From assembly GCA_963752755.1 (NCBI GenBank), contig CAVVZJ010000008.1, positions 62,001 through 126,000 on the forward strand: a DNA stretch of 64,000 nt, read 5' to 3'. Every line of letters begins with the position of its first letter. Position 1 is the stretch's first letter. Below the pieces are notes generated by a model. The model was not told the DNA's origin and did no database searches. It saw only the letters and a program-made list of their open reading frames with translations. The position numbers were made by a program, and so were the translations under genes. Source of the DNA: CAVVZJ01 sp963752755. Lineage in GTDB: Bacteria > Planctomycetota > Planctomycetia > Isosphaerales > Isosphaeraceae. This document shows, in pieces, positions 9,568-18,553 of this stretch.

Positions 9568-10512
9568 TCATCCCTGGCTCCGGACGTGTTCCGGGATGAC
9601 GGCGCCTTGCACGTCGCTCGGAGGGGGGCATCCATGTAGAGGCCCTGCGAGCGGAGCCTCTCGGCGAGCTCGGGGGCCAGCGGGCCGTACTTCAGGTCCT
9701 TGCGGACGTGGCGATAGTAACGCAGGTGGTTCCGGGCATGCTCGTCCTCGGGCGAATACGAGAGGTAGATCGCGTACTTCGGACCACGGATCGGCGAGGC
9801 GCCGTGTAGCAGGCGCTGGTGGAAGATGACGCAGTCGCCCGGCTCCGTCTTGGTCCAGACCGGCCGGGCCGGCGGGGTCAGGACGGGCACATCCCCGGGA
9901 CGGGTCCGCATCCGCAGCCAGGGGTGGTAATAGTGCGGCTCCTCGGCCAGGCCAAGCCGGCGCAACCCGCAACGGAGGTGATAGTCCAGGTCAATGGCCG
10001 CCGACCACAGGCGGCGACTCGAGCCCCGAAAGCCCGCGCACGTAGCGATGACTCCCGGGGATGACGCCCAGCGACGAGCCGCTCTCGGCGTAAGTTTGCA
10101 GGTAGATCGCCACGCGGACGATCTGGTAAGGCCCGAGCGACTCGTCCCAGTCGGGCCCCACCCCGAAGTCGCGGCAGGCGGAGTCGCGATGCCAGCCCCC
10201 GATCTCCTTGCCAGGCGCGGCCTTGGTGCTCCCGCGGTGGGCGTGCAGGTCGGAGTGCTGGGTGTAGCGGGCCTCCGGACCGAGCAGTTCGCGCACCGCT
10301 TCCAGCAACTTCGGGTGGTCGATCAGCGGCCAGAACGGGCGGTTCTGGGTGACACCGTCGGGGCACTCGAAGACCTTCGCGCCGAAGTCGGCGTCAGCAA
10401 CCCCGGAGAGTTGCTGGATCTCGGCGCGGTAGTGGGCCGCCTCCTCAGGCGAGAGCAGGCCACGAACAAGGATGTAGCCTTGCTCCTCGAATTGCTGGCG
10501 GAGTTTGCTCAT
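9568..10512 (-). CDS. Phytanoyl-CoA dioxygenase (PhyH) family oxygenase
   Basis: An Fe(II)/2-oxoglutarate-dependent hydroxylase of small-molecule or sugar-linked substrates. The first part (ATG 10512) reads FEEQGYILVRGLLSPEEA and contains the metal-binding HxD in GGWHRDSA. After a frameshift near 9990 the second part holds the distal ligands in CVIFHQRLLHGASPIRGPKY (His plus the Arg that binds 2-oxoglutarate). The C-terminus is uncertain: one frame stops at 9568, while the other runs without a stop into the neuA start, probably because of another indel. Its place directly upstream of the nonulosonate genes suggests it modifies a sugar or its acyl group, but this is inference. Confidence 0.75.
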
Positions 10513-10615
10513 GGGTATTCCTGCCTGATCTAAGAAATCCGGCCCTTTGTTGGAGCGTATGGCCTGGCCGACTTATGCAAATCCTTGTCCGCCATCGAGT
10601 TTTGTTGGATCAACC

Positions 10616-11788
10616 TCATGGTGGTTCCACGTGGTGAGGGACCGAGCCATTTCCAAATTGACCGTTTCTCCTCTCTGCCCCAGTAATCACGGTAACAGCA
10701 TTTTTGTATTGTTCCGTGGTTGGCGTTACAGGCAGCAGCAACTCGTAGCAATCTGTCCCTGTTGCAAGAAAAGATCCAACGGTCCGCCGCATTCGAAGCG
10801 CGAACTCCTCGATGATCGGTTCCACATGATCGCACGGACCTCTCAGATACTTGTAATTTAGGTATGCGCTCGTCATTGAGTTGAAGTCGATGGCTGTGGC
10901 AGCGACGATTCTTTCCATGGCCTGATTTCGCGAAAGTGTCCTTAATTCGACACAATTTTTGTCGTGCATGCCGAGGAGGACCGCACGGCGAAGCGAAGCG
11001 TGATTTCTGACGCGAAGATCTGGGACAACATGCACTAGATCTGCGTAAACCAAAGACGTCGCGTTGACTGTCGCGACGTACCCGCGAGCCAATTTAGGAA
11101 AGACACTACCGAGAACACCGCGGATCGGCTTTGGCAATCGCCAGGCTAGATGTAGCAGTCGGTGACCGTTCTTTGAACGAGTACGTTGAGAAGTTTCGAG
11201 AGGACCAGTCGTCACTCTCGGTTCCAACTGATCGTTTCTCAATTCAATGTGGCTTGGTGCATATGCCAGTGCCAAGCCATTCGCGGAGACAATCAGGAAG
11301 TCGTCCGCCATATACTCGCAGCCGGCACGTAATGCATTTATAAGTATAGATGTTTTTCCCATATGTGAAAGTCCGACGAGAGCACAGGCCCCACCCTGAT
11401 CGGCGAACGCTGCGGCATGAACCATGGCGAAGCCTCGCTGGAGAAGCCTGACTTTGATCAGTTGCTCGACCATGTGCCAGGCCCAGCGAGCGTTCACGGC
11501 TGTCTCACAGCGGATGACAAACGGACCATCGAGATCCTCGAATCGCCAGCAGACGCCATAGACGCTAAATGCTTCAGAGCCGTCGGCCCTGCGGATAATC
11601 TGGCCATGTTTGTTTTGGCTGACCACCTCGCCCAAGTTGTCGGTGAAAACGACCTCGATATCGACATCACCGATAGCGTCGCTCTTGGCACTTCCGAACT
11701 CCCTGGCGAAGTACTCAGACAGGTGTGACGGTGCGCCGGTGAGCTTGACACGAACGAGATTGTGCAAATTATAGGCAACGCAATTCAT
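10616..11788 (-). CDS. HPr-kinase-like P-loop protein, paralogue 1
   Basis: About 390 residues from ATG 11788. It resembles the catalytic core of HPr kinase/phosphorylase: a conserved His (about 124, in AMVHAAAF), Walker A GLSHMGKTS (about 139-147), and an acidic pair in YMADDFLIV (about 162-163). The N-terminal about 110 residues do not resemble the HprK N-domain but align with the two neighbouring paralogues (start pattern VAYNLHNL). It is not near any phosphotransferase-system gene, so the target is probably not HPr. The start overlaps the stop of a 37-codon gene by 4 bases (ATGA). GC content is lower than in the flanking polysaccharide genes and there is no frameshift. The longer frame from 11854 is ignored because it would cover that small gene. 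Confidence 0.65.
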   Translation of the reverse strand: MNCVAYNLHNLVRVKLTGAPSHLSEYFAREFGSAKSDAIGDVDIEVVFTDNLGEVVSQNKHGQIIRRADGSEAFSVYGVCWRFEDLDGPFVIRCETAVNARWAWHMVEQLIKVRLLQRGFAMVHAAAFADQGGACALVGLSHMGKTSILINALRAGCEYMADDFLIVSANGLALAYAPSHIELRNDQLEPRVTTGPLETSQRTRSKNGHRLLHLAWRLPKPIRGVLGSVFPKLARGYVATVNATSLVYADLVHVVPDLRVRNHASLRRAVLLGMHDKNCVELRTLSRNQAMERIVAATAIDFNSMTSAYLNYKYLRGPCDHVEPIIEEFALRMRRTVGSFLATGTDCYELLLPVTPTTEQYKNAVTVITGAERRNGQFGNGSVPHHVEPP

Positions 11789-11898
11789 GGCCGATTCCCC
11801 TCTAAATAGTCGGCGACATGACGAGGATCGGCCTCTTCTGGAATTCTGAGCCATGAGACATCGGCTCCTTGCAGCGCGGTGACGAGGATCTCCTTCAT
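11785..11898 (-). CDS. 37-residue peptide gene between two HPr-kinase-like genes
   Basis: A short gene coding for 37 residues, beginning MKEILVTALQG and ending YLEGNRP. Its ATG (11898-11896) overlaps the stop of HPr-kinase-like gene 2 as ATGA. Its own stop (11787-11785) overlaps the start of HPr-kinase-like gene 1, again as ATGA. The two 4-base overlaps fill the only gap between the kinases, which argues for real translation and coupling. The sequence is mixed and acidic towards the C-terminus (IPEEADPRH), with one Ser and one Tyr and no signal peptide or Cys. It could be a kinase substrate, a partner subunit, or only a coupling leader. I know of no family it belongs to. Confidence 0.5.
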   Translation of the reverse strand: MKEILVTALQGADVSWLRIPEEADPRHVADYLEGNRP

Positions 11899-12905
11899 TT
11901 GTGTCGCCACGATGTCAGGAAGCGCGCGTTCGAGCCGGGAAACGCGTACTGGAGCATGTGGGGATCGACGATCTCTTGCTGTTCCGAAAAGTAGCAGGCA
12001 ACCATACGATCTGCCAACTCTTCAGATGAGAGAGGCTTGGTGTGAATCGTGTCGGAACGGCAACGACCTACCAGGTAGACTTGCTTGATTCGGGCTCGGT
12101 CGGTAACTCCTGATGGCGCCAGCTCTGCCGGATCGACTGCAAAATCATGAACAAATACATTGAGCTTTTTCACGGCCCAGGTCAACATGCGGAGCTTTCG
12201 CCAATGTAGGCGGCTCCGCTCGACGTTTCTCAGCTTTGATGGCGCTAATGTCTTGTAGTATTCCAGCAAGATCCGCGATCGCCACGGACCGAATCGGTTC
12301 ACGAGAACTTCCGGGCTGGTTTGAAGGTCGTGAGCGTAGGCGCGAATTGCCTTCAAGATTGAATAAACTTCACCATTGGGGGAAATAATGCACCAATCAT
12401 CTCCCATGAACTGAAATCCACGCCGTAGCATCTCGCAGACAATCGCCGTCTTGCCGGTGTTACGCCAAGCACAGAAGATCGTTGCCTCGCCATCGCGAGC
12501 AACGGCACAGGCGTGAAGAAATGCTCGATCCTTGCGAATAGCGAGCGAGTGTAGGATTAACTGCAGGATCTCGGCGAACATGTTGGGGTCAAAATGCGTA
12601 TCGGATTCGATATTCCTGAAATCAATCGAACCATTGACCTGAAACACCACGGACCGGTCCGACCGATCGCGCAGCAGAAACCGCGTCGGAGAAAAAGCGG
12701 CTCGGCGGGTGATGTAGACGAGTTCGTCGCTGAGGTTGACAACAGATTCTTTGAACTCGATGCGGCAATCAGCGGTTTGGACCGGTCCTCCAACGTGCCG
12801 ACCGTACAGCTCCCGGATTCTATTGGTCATCGGCTCACACACACCGTCGAGTTGTATGGAGGCGATGTCATGAAAGTTTAGATTAAGGCTTCGAGCTTCT
12901 TCCAT
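11895..12905 (-). CDS. HPr-kinase-like P-loop protein, paralogue 2
   Basis: About 336 residues from ATG 12905. The core signature reads FLHACAV (His about 131), Walker A AWRNTGKTA (about 146-154) and QFMGDDWCIIS (acidic pair about 169-170). The N-terminus LNLNFHDIASIQL lines up with VAYNLHNLVRVKL of paralogue 1 and KFFDFYDIGVEL of paralogue 3, so the three are one expanded family. The start lies inside the end of paralogue 3 (28-base overlap), and the stop overlaps the ATG of the 37-codon gene. The Walker A loop has Asn in place of the usual Gly before Thr-Gly-Lys-Thr, and the Lys is kept. Substrate unknown. Confidence 0.65.
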   Translation of the reverse strand: MEEARSLNLNFHDIASIQLDGVCEPMTNRIRELYGRHVGGPVQTADCRIEFKESVVNLSDELVYITRRAAFSPTRFLLRDRSDRSVVFQVNGSIDFRNIESDTHFDPNMFAEILQLILHSLAIRKDRAFLHACAVARDGEATIFCAWRNTGKTAIVCEMLRRGFQFMGDDWCIISPNGEVYSILKAIRAYAHDLQTSPEVLVNRFGPWRSRILLEYYKTLAPSKLRNVERSRLHWRKLRMLTWAVKKLNVFVHDFAVDPAELAPSGVTDRARIKQVYLVGRCRSDTIHTKPLSSEELADRMVACYFSEQQEIVDPHMLQYAFPGSNARFLTSWRHK

Positions 12906-13921
12906 TGTTGTGTCAACTCCTGATCGCGTTCGATGCTCAGAACATAACAGCTGGCATTTCCGAGCAGGGATAACAGGTTCTCGTATCGGGAAGGATAGAC
13001 GGGATGTTCCTCGGGCCAAAGAATCGGAAGGAGGGCCGGATAGGCAGAGTTGTGGAACTCCTTGACGTACTCGCCTAAACGTAGGGCGATGTCGGCGAAT
13101 TGCTCACGTGAGATGGGTTCGACCTCTGTTTTGTCCGACAAGACGACTAAAAATGCGCGATTGGGGCGTACAGGACTCCCAGCCATATGGCCTGGAATGT
13201 TGAAATAGCTTCTTTCTCTTATGCTGAGAGAAGAGAGATCGAGAATGCTCCGGTCGCCGAGCAGTGGTGCGATGCCAGGCGCCACACGCACCATTTCCAA
13301 GAAAGGAAGGACTCGCTCGTCGTCGTAGAGGAGAAAATTGTCCGTGAGGAACCGTGAGTGTCCCATCGCGGTCAACGCCAGTGCGAGCGTTGATTTTCCG
13401 ACACCGGCGAGACCGACAAACATGACGCCATCCCCGCCGATCTCCACGGCCGAACCATGGAGCACGAACACACGACGTTCTCGCTCTAGCAACCAGAACA
13501 AAGGATAATGCACGGCCAAGCGGAGTATTTGCTGAAAGCGGTGTAGGTTTGGACGTGGCGTCCGCCAGAACCTCTTTCCGCGTTGGGGCCATTGTGTTTC
13601 GACGCAGAGAACCTCGAAGACCTTGGCCTCTCGGTTTACCGTCATCTCCAATCGAAAACCGTTTGGTTGAATATCAAGAAACGAGTTTTCAGTGAACCTC
13701 GCGTGGTATCCAAGTTGGCGTCCCCCCCGCATCTCCTCTGGAATGCTTGGACTGACTGCTTCCCCGCCGGGGGCACTCGGAAATCGGACGGTCGAGCGAA
13801 TCCGCACCTGGGATCGCCCTTCGTGGCTTTGGAGATATTGACCGGCGAATTCCAAGAATTCGGCATTATCAGTCACAAGTTCAACTCCAATGTCATAAAA
13901 ATCAAAAAATTTATTATACAT
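12878..13921 (-). CDS. HPr-kinase-like P-loop protein, paralogue 3
   Basis: About 347 residues from ATG 13921 (GTG just upstream at 13924). It has the most classical core: VFVLHGSAVEIGG (His about 155), Walker A GLAGVGKSTLALAL (about 170-183) and SRFLTDNFLLYDD, where one acidic residue of the pair is Asn. The C-terminal third differs from the other two copies. It is the first gene of the three-kinase block, 90 bases after the end of the ABC transporter ATPase gene on the same strand, so it may share that transcript. The region is about 50 % GC, unlike the roughly 70 % around it, which suggests transfer. Confidence 0.65.
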   Translation of the reverse strand: MYNKFFDFYDIGVELVTDNAEFLEFAGQYLQSHEGRSQVRIRSTVRFPSAPGGEAVSPSIPEEMRGGRQLGYHARFTENSFLDIQPNGFRLEMTVNREAKVFEVLCVETQWPQRGKRFWRTPRPNLHRFQQILRLAVHYPLFWLLERERRVFVLHGSAVEIGGDGVMFVGLAGVGKSTLALALTAMGHSRFLTDNFLLYDDERVLPFLEMVRVAPGIAPLLGDRSILDLSSLSIRERSYFNIPGHMAGSPVRPNRAFLVVLSDKTEVEPISREQFADIALRLGEYVKEFHNSAYPALLPILWPEEHPVYPSRYENLLSLLGNASCYVLSIERDQELTQQWKKLEALI

Positions 13922-14010
13922 CACGATTTTGTCCCGGCCTTTCTCGGTGCGGTCCGAATACTATTGAAGATTCCGCCTCTGCCACGCGGGATCGTTTGCT
14001 TATGATAATT

Positions 14011-15280
14011 CTAGATCATGATTTCATTGCATGGCTCCCAAAGGAGCCGAGGGGCAATAAGTCCCGGCCAATGCTTACGGTTTGCATCGCCTGGTGTCAC
14101 CTCGAACGAGACGAATGCCTTTGGATTGTGGCAGACCCCAAAGCTTGAGTTAATGCCCAGGTTGATCAGAAAGCGGCCCGGCGCCAGTAGGTCGCCCGGG
14201 ATCGTGACCCGAAGAATGTGGTCACCAACGACACCGACCCGTGCGGCGAGTTCTGAATCGCGTTCCTCCGAGAAAAGCAGTTGCACGCCATCGGGCGTGT
14301 GCAGTGACATCGTGATGTAAGATCCCGCCAATCTCTCCCGAACATCCAATGCCATTTCGATCACGATGGGCTCCGCCATCGCGAACTCGAGCTTGGGTCG
14401 GCCTGTTTTGTTGAGCAGCCGCACACTTCGAAACTGGGCTGGTTGGTTGTCTAAAATCTCGAATGTCACCTCGGAGTTCTCTGAAACGCTCTGGGCCAGG
14501 TACTCCCGGATGATTTGGGCGGACGAACCGACAGTCCGAACCCGTCCAGAGTCAATCCAGATGGCGCGACGGCAAAGGTTCGAGACCGCCCTCATATTGT
14601 GGCTGACAAATAAAACGGTACGCCTCTTATCTCTCCCCCCTCGAGCAACTTCCTCCATCTTGCCCAGGCATTTTTGCTGGAACTCGTAGTCGCCGACGGC
14701 CAGCACCTCATCGACGATCAGGATCTCCGGCTCCAGGTGCGCCGCCACGGCGAAGGCCAGCCGGACGTACATCCCCGAGCTGAATAGCGCTTGACCGGCG
14801 TGTCGAGGAACTTCTCGACCTCCGGCGAAGGCGACGATCTCGTCGAACTTGCGGTCGATCTCGCGCGCGCTTCATGCCGAGGATCGAGCCGTTGAGGTAG
14901 ATGTTCTCGCGGCCGGTCAGCTCGGGGTGGAAGCCGGTGCCGACCTCCAGCAGGCTGGCGACGCGGCCGCGGAGGCGGACGCTCGCCCGTCCGTCGGCTC
15001 GGTGATCCGCGACTGAGGATCTTCAGCAGCGTGATTTGCCGGCGCCGTTGCGGCCGATGATCCCGACGACCTCGCCGGGCTGCGACCTCGAACGAGACGT
15101 CCTTCAGGGCCCAGAACGTGTCCGTCCTCGTCGCCCCGCTCGCCCAGGGCGCGGAGCCGGCGCAGGGGGACTGTGACGGCGCCGGCCAGGGCCTCGCGGA
15201 ACGTCGGGATACTGCTCCTCCCGCAGGCCGATCCGGTAGGACTTGCCCAGGTCGTCGACGATGATGGCGGGTCGGCTCAT
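14011..15280 (-). CDS. wzt: ABC transporter ATPase for polysaccharide export, Wzt type (several frameshifts)
   Basis: Powers export of a finished polysaccharide chain with the permease encoded upstream. The start is ATG 15280 (MSRPAIIVDDLGKSYRIG). The nucleotide-binding part between 15280 and 14772 is broken by several small indels, but pieces of each motif survive in different frames: FWALKDVSFEV, GIIGRNGAGKS, EIDRKFDEIVAFA, RYS/SGMYVRL. From 14772 the frame is clean: LAFAVAAHLEPEILIVDEVLAVGD (Walker B) and LFVSHNM (switch His). A C-terminal beta-sandwich of about 150 residues after the ATPase resembles the Wzt carbohydrate-binding domain that recognises the capped chain end. Confidence 0.8.
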
Positions 15281-15319
15281 GGTGGGTCGCGGGGTGGTGG
15301 ATGGTCTCGGGTGGGCGGC

Positions 15320-16249
15320 TCAGGCGATGTCGGCGAAGCGGCGTTCGATCCGGCGGAAGTAGAACAGGCCGAAGGCGAACAGGGCGAGGGCCGTCACGGC
15401 CGTCGAGACGGCCAGCGTGGCCAGTTCCAGGGGGTGCCCAGGATCGCCGAGCGGTAGCCCTCGATGATCCCGTACATCGGGTTCAGGGCCAGCACGCACT
15501 GGAACCGCGGCGGGATCAGGCTGACCGGGTAGATCACCGGGCTGACGTACATCAGGCCCTGCACCAGGAACGGGACCACGTAGCGGAAGTCGCGGTAGAG
15601 GACCGTCAGCGCCGAGCCAGGCTATAGGCCGGCCCCGAGCGTGGCCAGGACCGTCAGGGCGATCAGGACCGGCAGGAAGACGCACGGTCCAGGCCGGCAG
15701 GGCGTCCGGTAGAGCCGACCAGGATCAGGGCGTACAGGCCCAGCGAGATCGGCGAAGTCGACCAGGAAGGCCCCCACGGCGGCCGTCGGCACGTAACAGC
15801 CGGGGGAAGTAGATCTTGGTCAGCAGTCTGCTGCTGGCTGACCAGGCACTGGCCGCCCTGGCTCGAGGCCGTTGGCGAAGAAGGTCCAGGGCAGCAGGCC
15901 GGCGAAGACGAAGACCGGGTACGGAAGACCATCCGACGGGATGCCCGGCGAACCGGCCGAAGATGAACGTGAAGATCATCATCATGAACAGGGGCTGGAG
16001 CACCGCCCAGGCCAGGCCCAGCACGGTCTGCTTGTAGCGGATCTTCACGTCGCGCCAGACGAGGAAGAAGAGCAGCTCGCGGGAACGGTAGAGTTCCCTC
16101 CAGTCGAGGCCGACCCAGCCCGAGCGGGGTCGGATGACGGTCTCCTCCGGTTCGGTCACGTCGTCCCGGGGCGCCGACCCCGTCCGGAGCGGGTCGGGGG
16201 CGGCCCGTTCCGGGGCATCACGGTCGAGGGTGGCGTCCTGAGTGGTCAT
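15320..16249 (-). CDS. wzm: ABC-2 type polysaccharide export permease, Wzm type (several frameshifts)
   Basis: Inner-membrane permease that pairs with the Wzt-type ATPase. The intact N-terminal part (ATG 16249) contains the family signature WRELYRSRELLFFLVWRDVK and the first helix TVLGLAWAVLQPLFMMMIF. The C-terminal part contains LMYVSPVIYPVSLIPPR, LNPMYGIIEGYRSAILG and LFYFRRIERRFADIA. Between about 15590 and 15930 at least three frame changes occur in GC-rich text, so the middle helices are readable only piecewise. Length would be about 310 residues when corrected, slightly over the usual 260-290 because of a charged N-terminal leader. Stop 15320 lies 39 bases before the ATPase start. Confidence 0.75.
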
Positions 16250-16316
16250 GAGGCGGTCCTGACGTCTGGAGGCTCGGGGCGGAGTCGTGCGGATCGCGGG
16301 TCGGGCCGGGGGCGGA

Positions 16317-17127
16317 TCAGCCGAAGATCCTCTTCTTGGCGGTCCGCGCCGCCTGGACGACGCGTCGCCTGGTCGTCTCCAGCGGCATCAGAACCTTGCC
16401 CTTGAGAATCTCGCTGGGCCGCGCCCGGAAGATCGTCGAGTGCTTCTCGCCGGTCCAACCCGCGGGGGCCTCCCGCGTATAATAGTACGCCGCGAACGAC
16501 TTGCGCGACCGCCCTTCGGGGCAGCGGACCGCCGTGACGCCGTGATAGCTGATCTCGCTCGTCTCGAAGGCGACGCAACGATTGAAGACCGGCGCCAGGG
16601 AGTGGTGGCGGACCTTGACGTCCTTGTCCCAGAGCTCGACGTTGCCCCCCCACGACTCGGCCCAGTCCTGGTTGAAGTAGATCAGGATGTTCAGCCGACG
16701 GTGCAGGTCGCGTTCCTCCAGGTAGTTGAAGTCCACGTGAACGTCGAGATGGCCGCGCGGTCCGGTCTGGTGGATTCCGCCGCCGACGAGCTGGTCGTCG
16801 GCCAGCAGGTTCGGGATGTCGAAGACGTCGCTCAACAACTCCAGGAATTCGTCGGCGGCCAGCGCCTCGTTCAGCAACCGGATCGGTTCGGGGAACGTGC
16901 CCGCGTCCGTGACCTGGACCTTCCCGCGTCTCGTTGACCGCCGCGAACGAGCGGCCCACCTTGACCGACTCCTCGTAGGTGGGAAACGCCGCCAGCACCC
17001 GCTCGGCGAACTCCGGATCGAGGAAGTTGTCGATGCGGAAATGCGGGAACGGCACGGCCTGGCGGACGCGACTCCGGAGTTCGTCGCGGTCGATCGGGCG
17101 GATCGGGGAAAGTGTTGTCTGCGACAT
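16317..17127 (-). CDS. 2-oxoglutarate/Fe(II) oxygenase (prolyl-4-hydroxylase-like fold)
   Basis: About 270 residues from ATG 17127 (MSQTTLSPIRPID). The N-terminal part (VPFPHFRIDNFLDPEFAERV) is joined to the rest by one frameshift near 16925. Metal-binding HxD is in HLDVHVDFNYLEERD. The distal His is in EISYHGVTAV and the 2-oxoglutarate Arg a few residues on in GRSRKSFAAYYYT. This HxD...H...R spacing is typical of the 2OG-FeII_Oxy_3 group. Such proteins occur in capsule and exopolysaccharide clusters; the substrate is unknown. The gene precedes wzm by 67 bases on the same strand. Confidence 0.75.
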
Positions 17128-17178
17128 GGTGGCAAGACCTCGAAGGGGCAGGGGAGCAAAGGGGCCGGGGGGCAACCG

Positions 17179-18450
17179 CTAGCGCGAGCCGACCCGCTCG
17201 GCCATCGGCGACGCCAGGGCGACATCAGGCAGGGGTTCGGCGGGCTCCAGCGGCCGCTCGCCGGCGATGAGCCGGGCCAGCGCCGACGCCTCAGTCCAGG
17301 CGTCGTGCCGCTCGGCGACCCGCGACGCCCCGCGGCGGCCCAGGTGGTCCAGTTCGACGGGGTCGGCCGCCAGAACCTCATGCATCACGTCGGCCAAAGC
17401 CTCGACCGAACCGGGACGCACCAGCCAGCCGCTGACGCCCGGCTCGACCAGCTCGGGGATGCCGGCCACCCACGTCGAGACGACCGGGCGGCCCAGCGCC
17501 AGGGCCTCCATGATCACGACCGGCAGGCCCTCGGCGAAGCTGGCCATCACCAACGCCCGCGACGCCCGCAGCTCGCGGCGGATCTCCTCGCCGCTCTTCC
17601 AGCCGGCGAGCCGGACCTGGCCGCTCAGTCCGAGTTGCTCGATCCGACGCTCCAGTCGGGGACGCAGCGGGCCATCGCCCACGATCGTCAGTTCGAACGC
17701 CAGGCCCCGGTCCCGGAGCCGGCTGGCCGCCTCGACCAGCAGGAGCTGGCCCTTCTGCGGGTCGAGCCGGCCGATGTTCAGCAACCGGGGGGCACTCGGC
17801 GCCGCCGTCGGCTCGCTTTCCAGGAACGCCGCGTCCAGGCCGCAGTGCACGACCCGGACCTTCGCCCAGTCTTCCAGGTCGATCCAGCGGTAGAGCTGGC
17901 TCCGTCCGAAGTCGCTGATGGCGGCCACGAACGCCGCGTGCCGGACCTTCTCGCCCAGGGCCAGCGTGCCCGGCCGGTCGAACTCCTCCGGGCCGTGCAC
18001 CGTGAAGCTATAAGGCGGGCCGCCCAGCCTCCGGCAGAGCAAGGCCACCGCCGCCGGGTTCGTTCCAAAGTGGGCGTGCAGGTGCCCGGCGCCGCAAGCG
18101 GCCAGCCAGCGCCGGAGGACGCACGCCTCGGCCAGGTAGATCAGGTGGACCAGCAACCCGCGATCCGATCGCCAGCCGACCCGGATCGCCTGCCCGAGCG
18201 CCTTCGCGAAGCGGACCGGCCGGGTGGCCGCCGTCCGGAGCAGGGCCGCCAGCAGGCCGAGCGCTCCGACGCCCAGCACGGCCCGGGTCCGCTCCCGCTC
18301 GGCCCGGTCGCCCTCGTCCACCAGCGTGCCCGGCCAGGCTCGCAGCGTGAACCGCGCCACCACCGCCCCGGCGTTCTCCAGCGCCGCGATCTCGCGCCGG
18401 ATGAACGTCTGGCTCGGCTGCGGGTACTGGTTGACGAGGTAGGCGATCAC
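17179..18450 (-). CDS. Glycosyltransferase family 4 (WcaL-like)
   Basis: GT-B transferase of about 423 residues. The opening IAYLVNQYPQPSQTFIRREI is characteristic of the colanic-acid WcaL/AmsK group. The C-terminal domain has LNIGRLDPQKGQLLLVEA, SFAEGLPVVIMEALALGRPV (E-x7-E) and GIPELVEPG. I take GTG 18450 as start because the family motif begins right after it and a GGGA lies just upstream; the frame is open to 18543 but that extension (PRRAVPGAVRRG) has no family similarity. The frame is intact. It probably adds a hexose to the repeat unit. Confidence 0.8.
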   Translation of the reverse strand: MIAYLVNQYPQPSQTFIRREIAALENAGAVVARFTLRAWPGTLVDEGDRAERERTRAVLGVGALGLLAALLRTAATRPVRFAKALGQAIRVGWRSDRGLLVHLIYLAEACVLRRWLAACGAGHLHAHFGTNPAAVALLCRRLGGPPYSFTVHGPEEFDRPGTLALGEKVRHAAFVAAISDFGRSQLYRWIDLEDWAKVRVVHCGLDAAFLESEPTAAPSAPRLLNIGRLDPQKGQLLLVEAASRLRDRGLAFELTIVGDGPLRPRLERRIEQLGLSGQVRLAGWKSGEEIRRELRASRALVMASFAEGLPVVIMEALALGRPVVSTWVAGIPELVEPGVSGWLVRPGSVEALADVMHEVLAADPVELDHLGRRGASRVAERHDAWTEASALARLIAGERPLEPAEPLPDVALASPMAERVGSR

Positions 18451-18553
18451 GGTTCCCAAAGTCCGTCCTTTACGGGGTTCCGAGCACTCCGGCGTGCCAC
18501 GCCTGACCGCCCCCGGAACAGCCCGGCGAGGCGTGTCGAGCATGATATCACCA

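Noticed and set aside
9312..9965. In-frame fusion of the PhyH oxygenase end with NeuA
   Set aside because: NeuA has its own ATG with a canonical N-terminus, and the joining frame is lost again within NeuA at a G-run. An indel that removed the oxygenase stop is simpler.
13922..14010. Possible 23-codon gene between wzt and HprK-like gene 3
   Set aside because: GTG start without a convincing ribosome-binding site, no overlap signature like that of the 37-codon gene.
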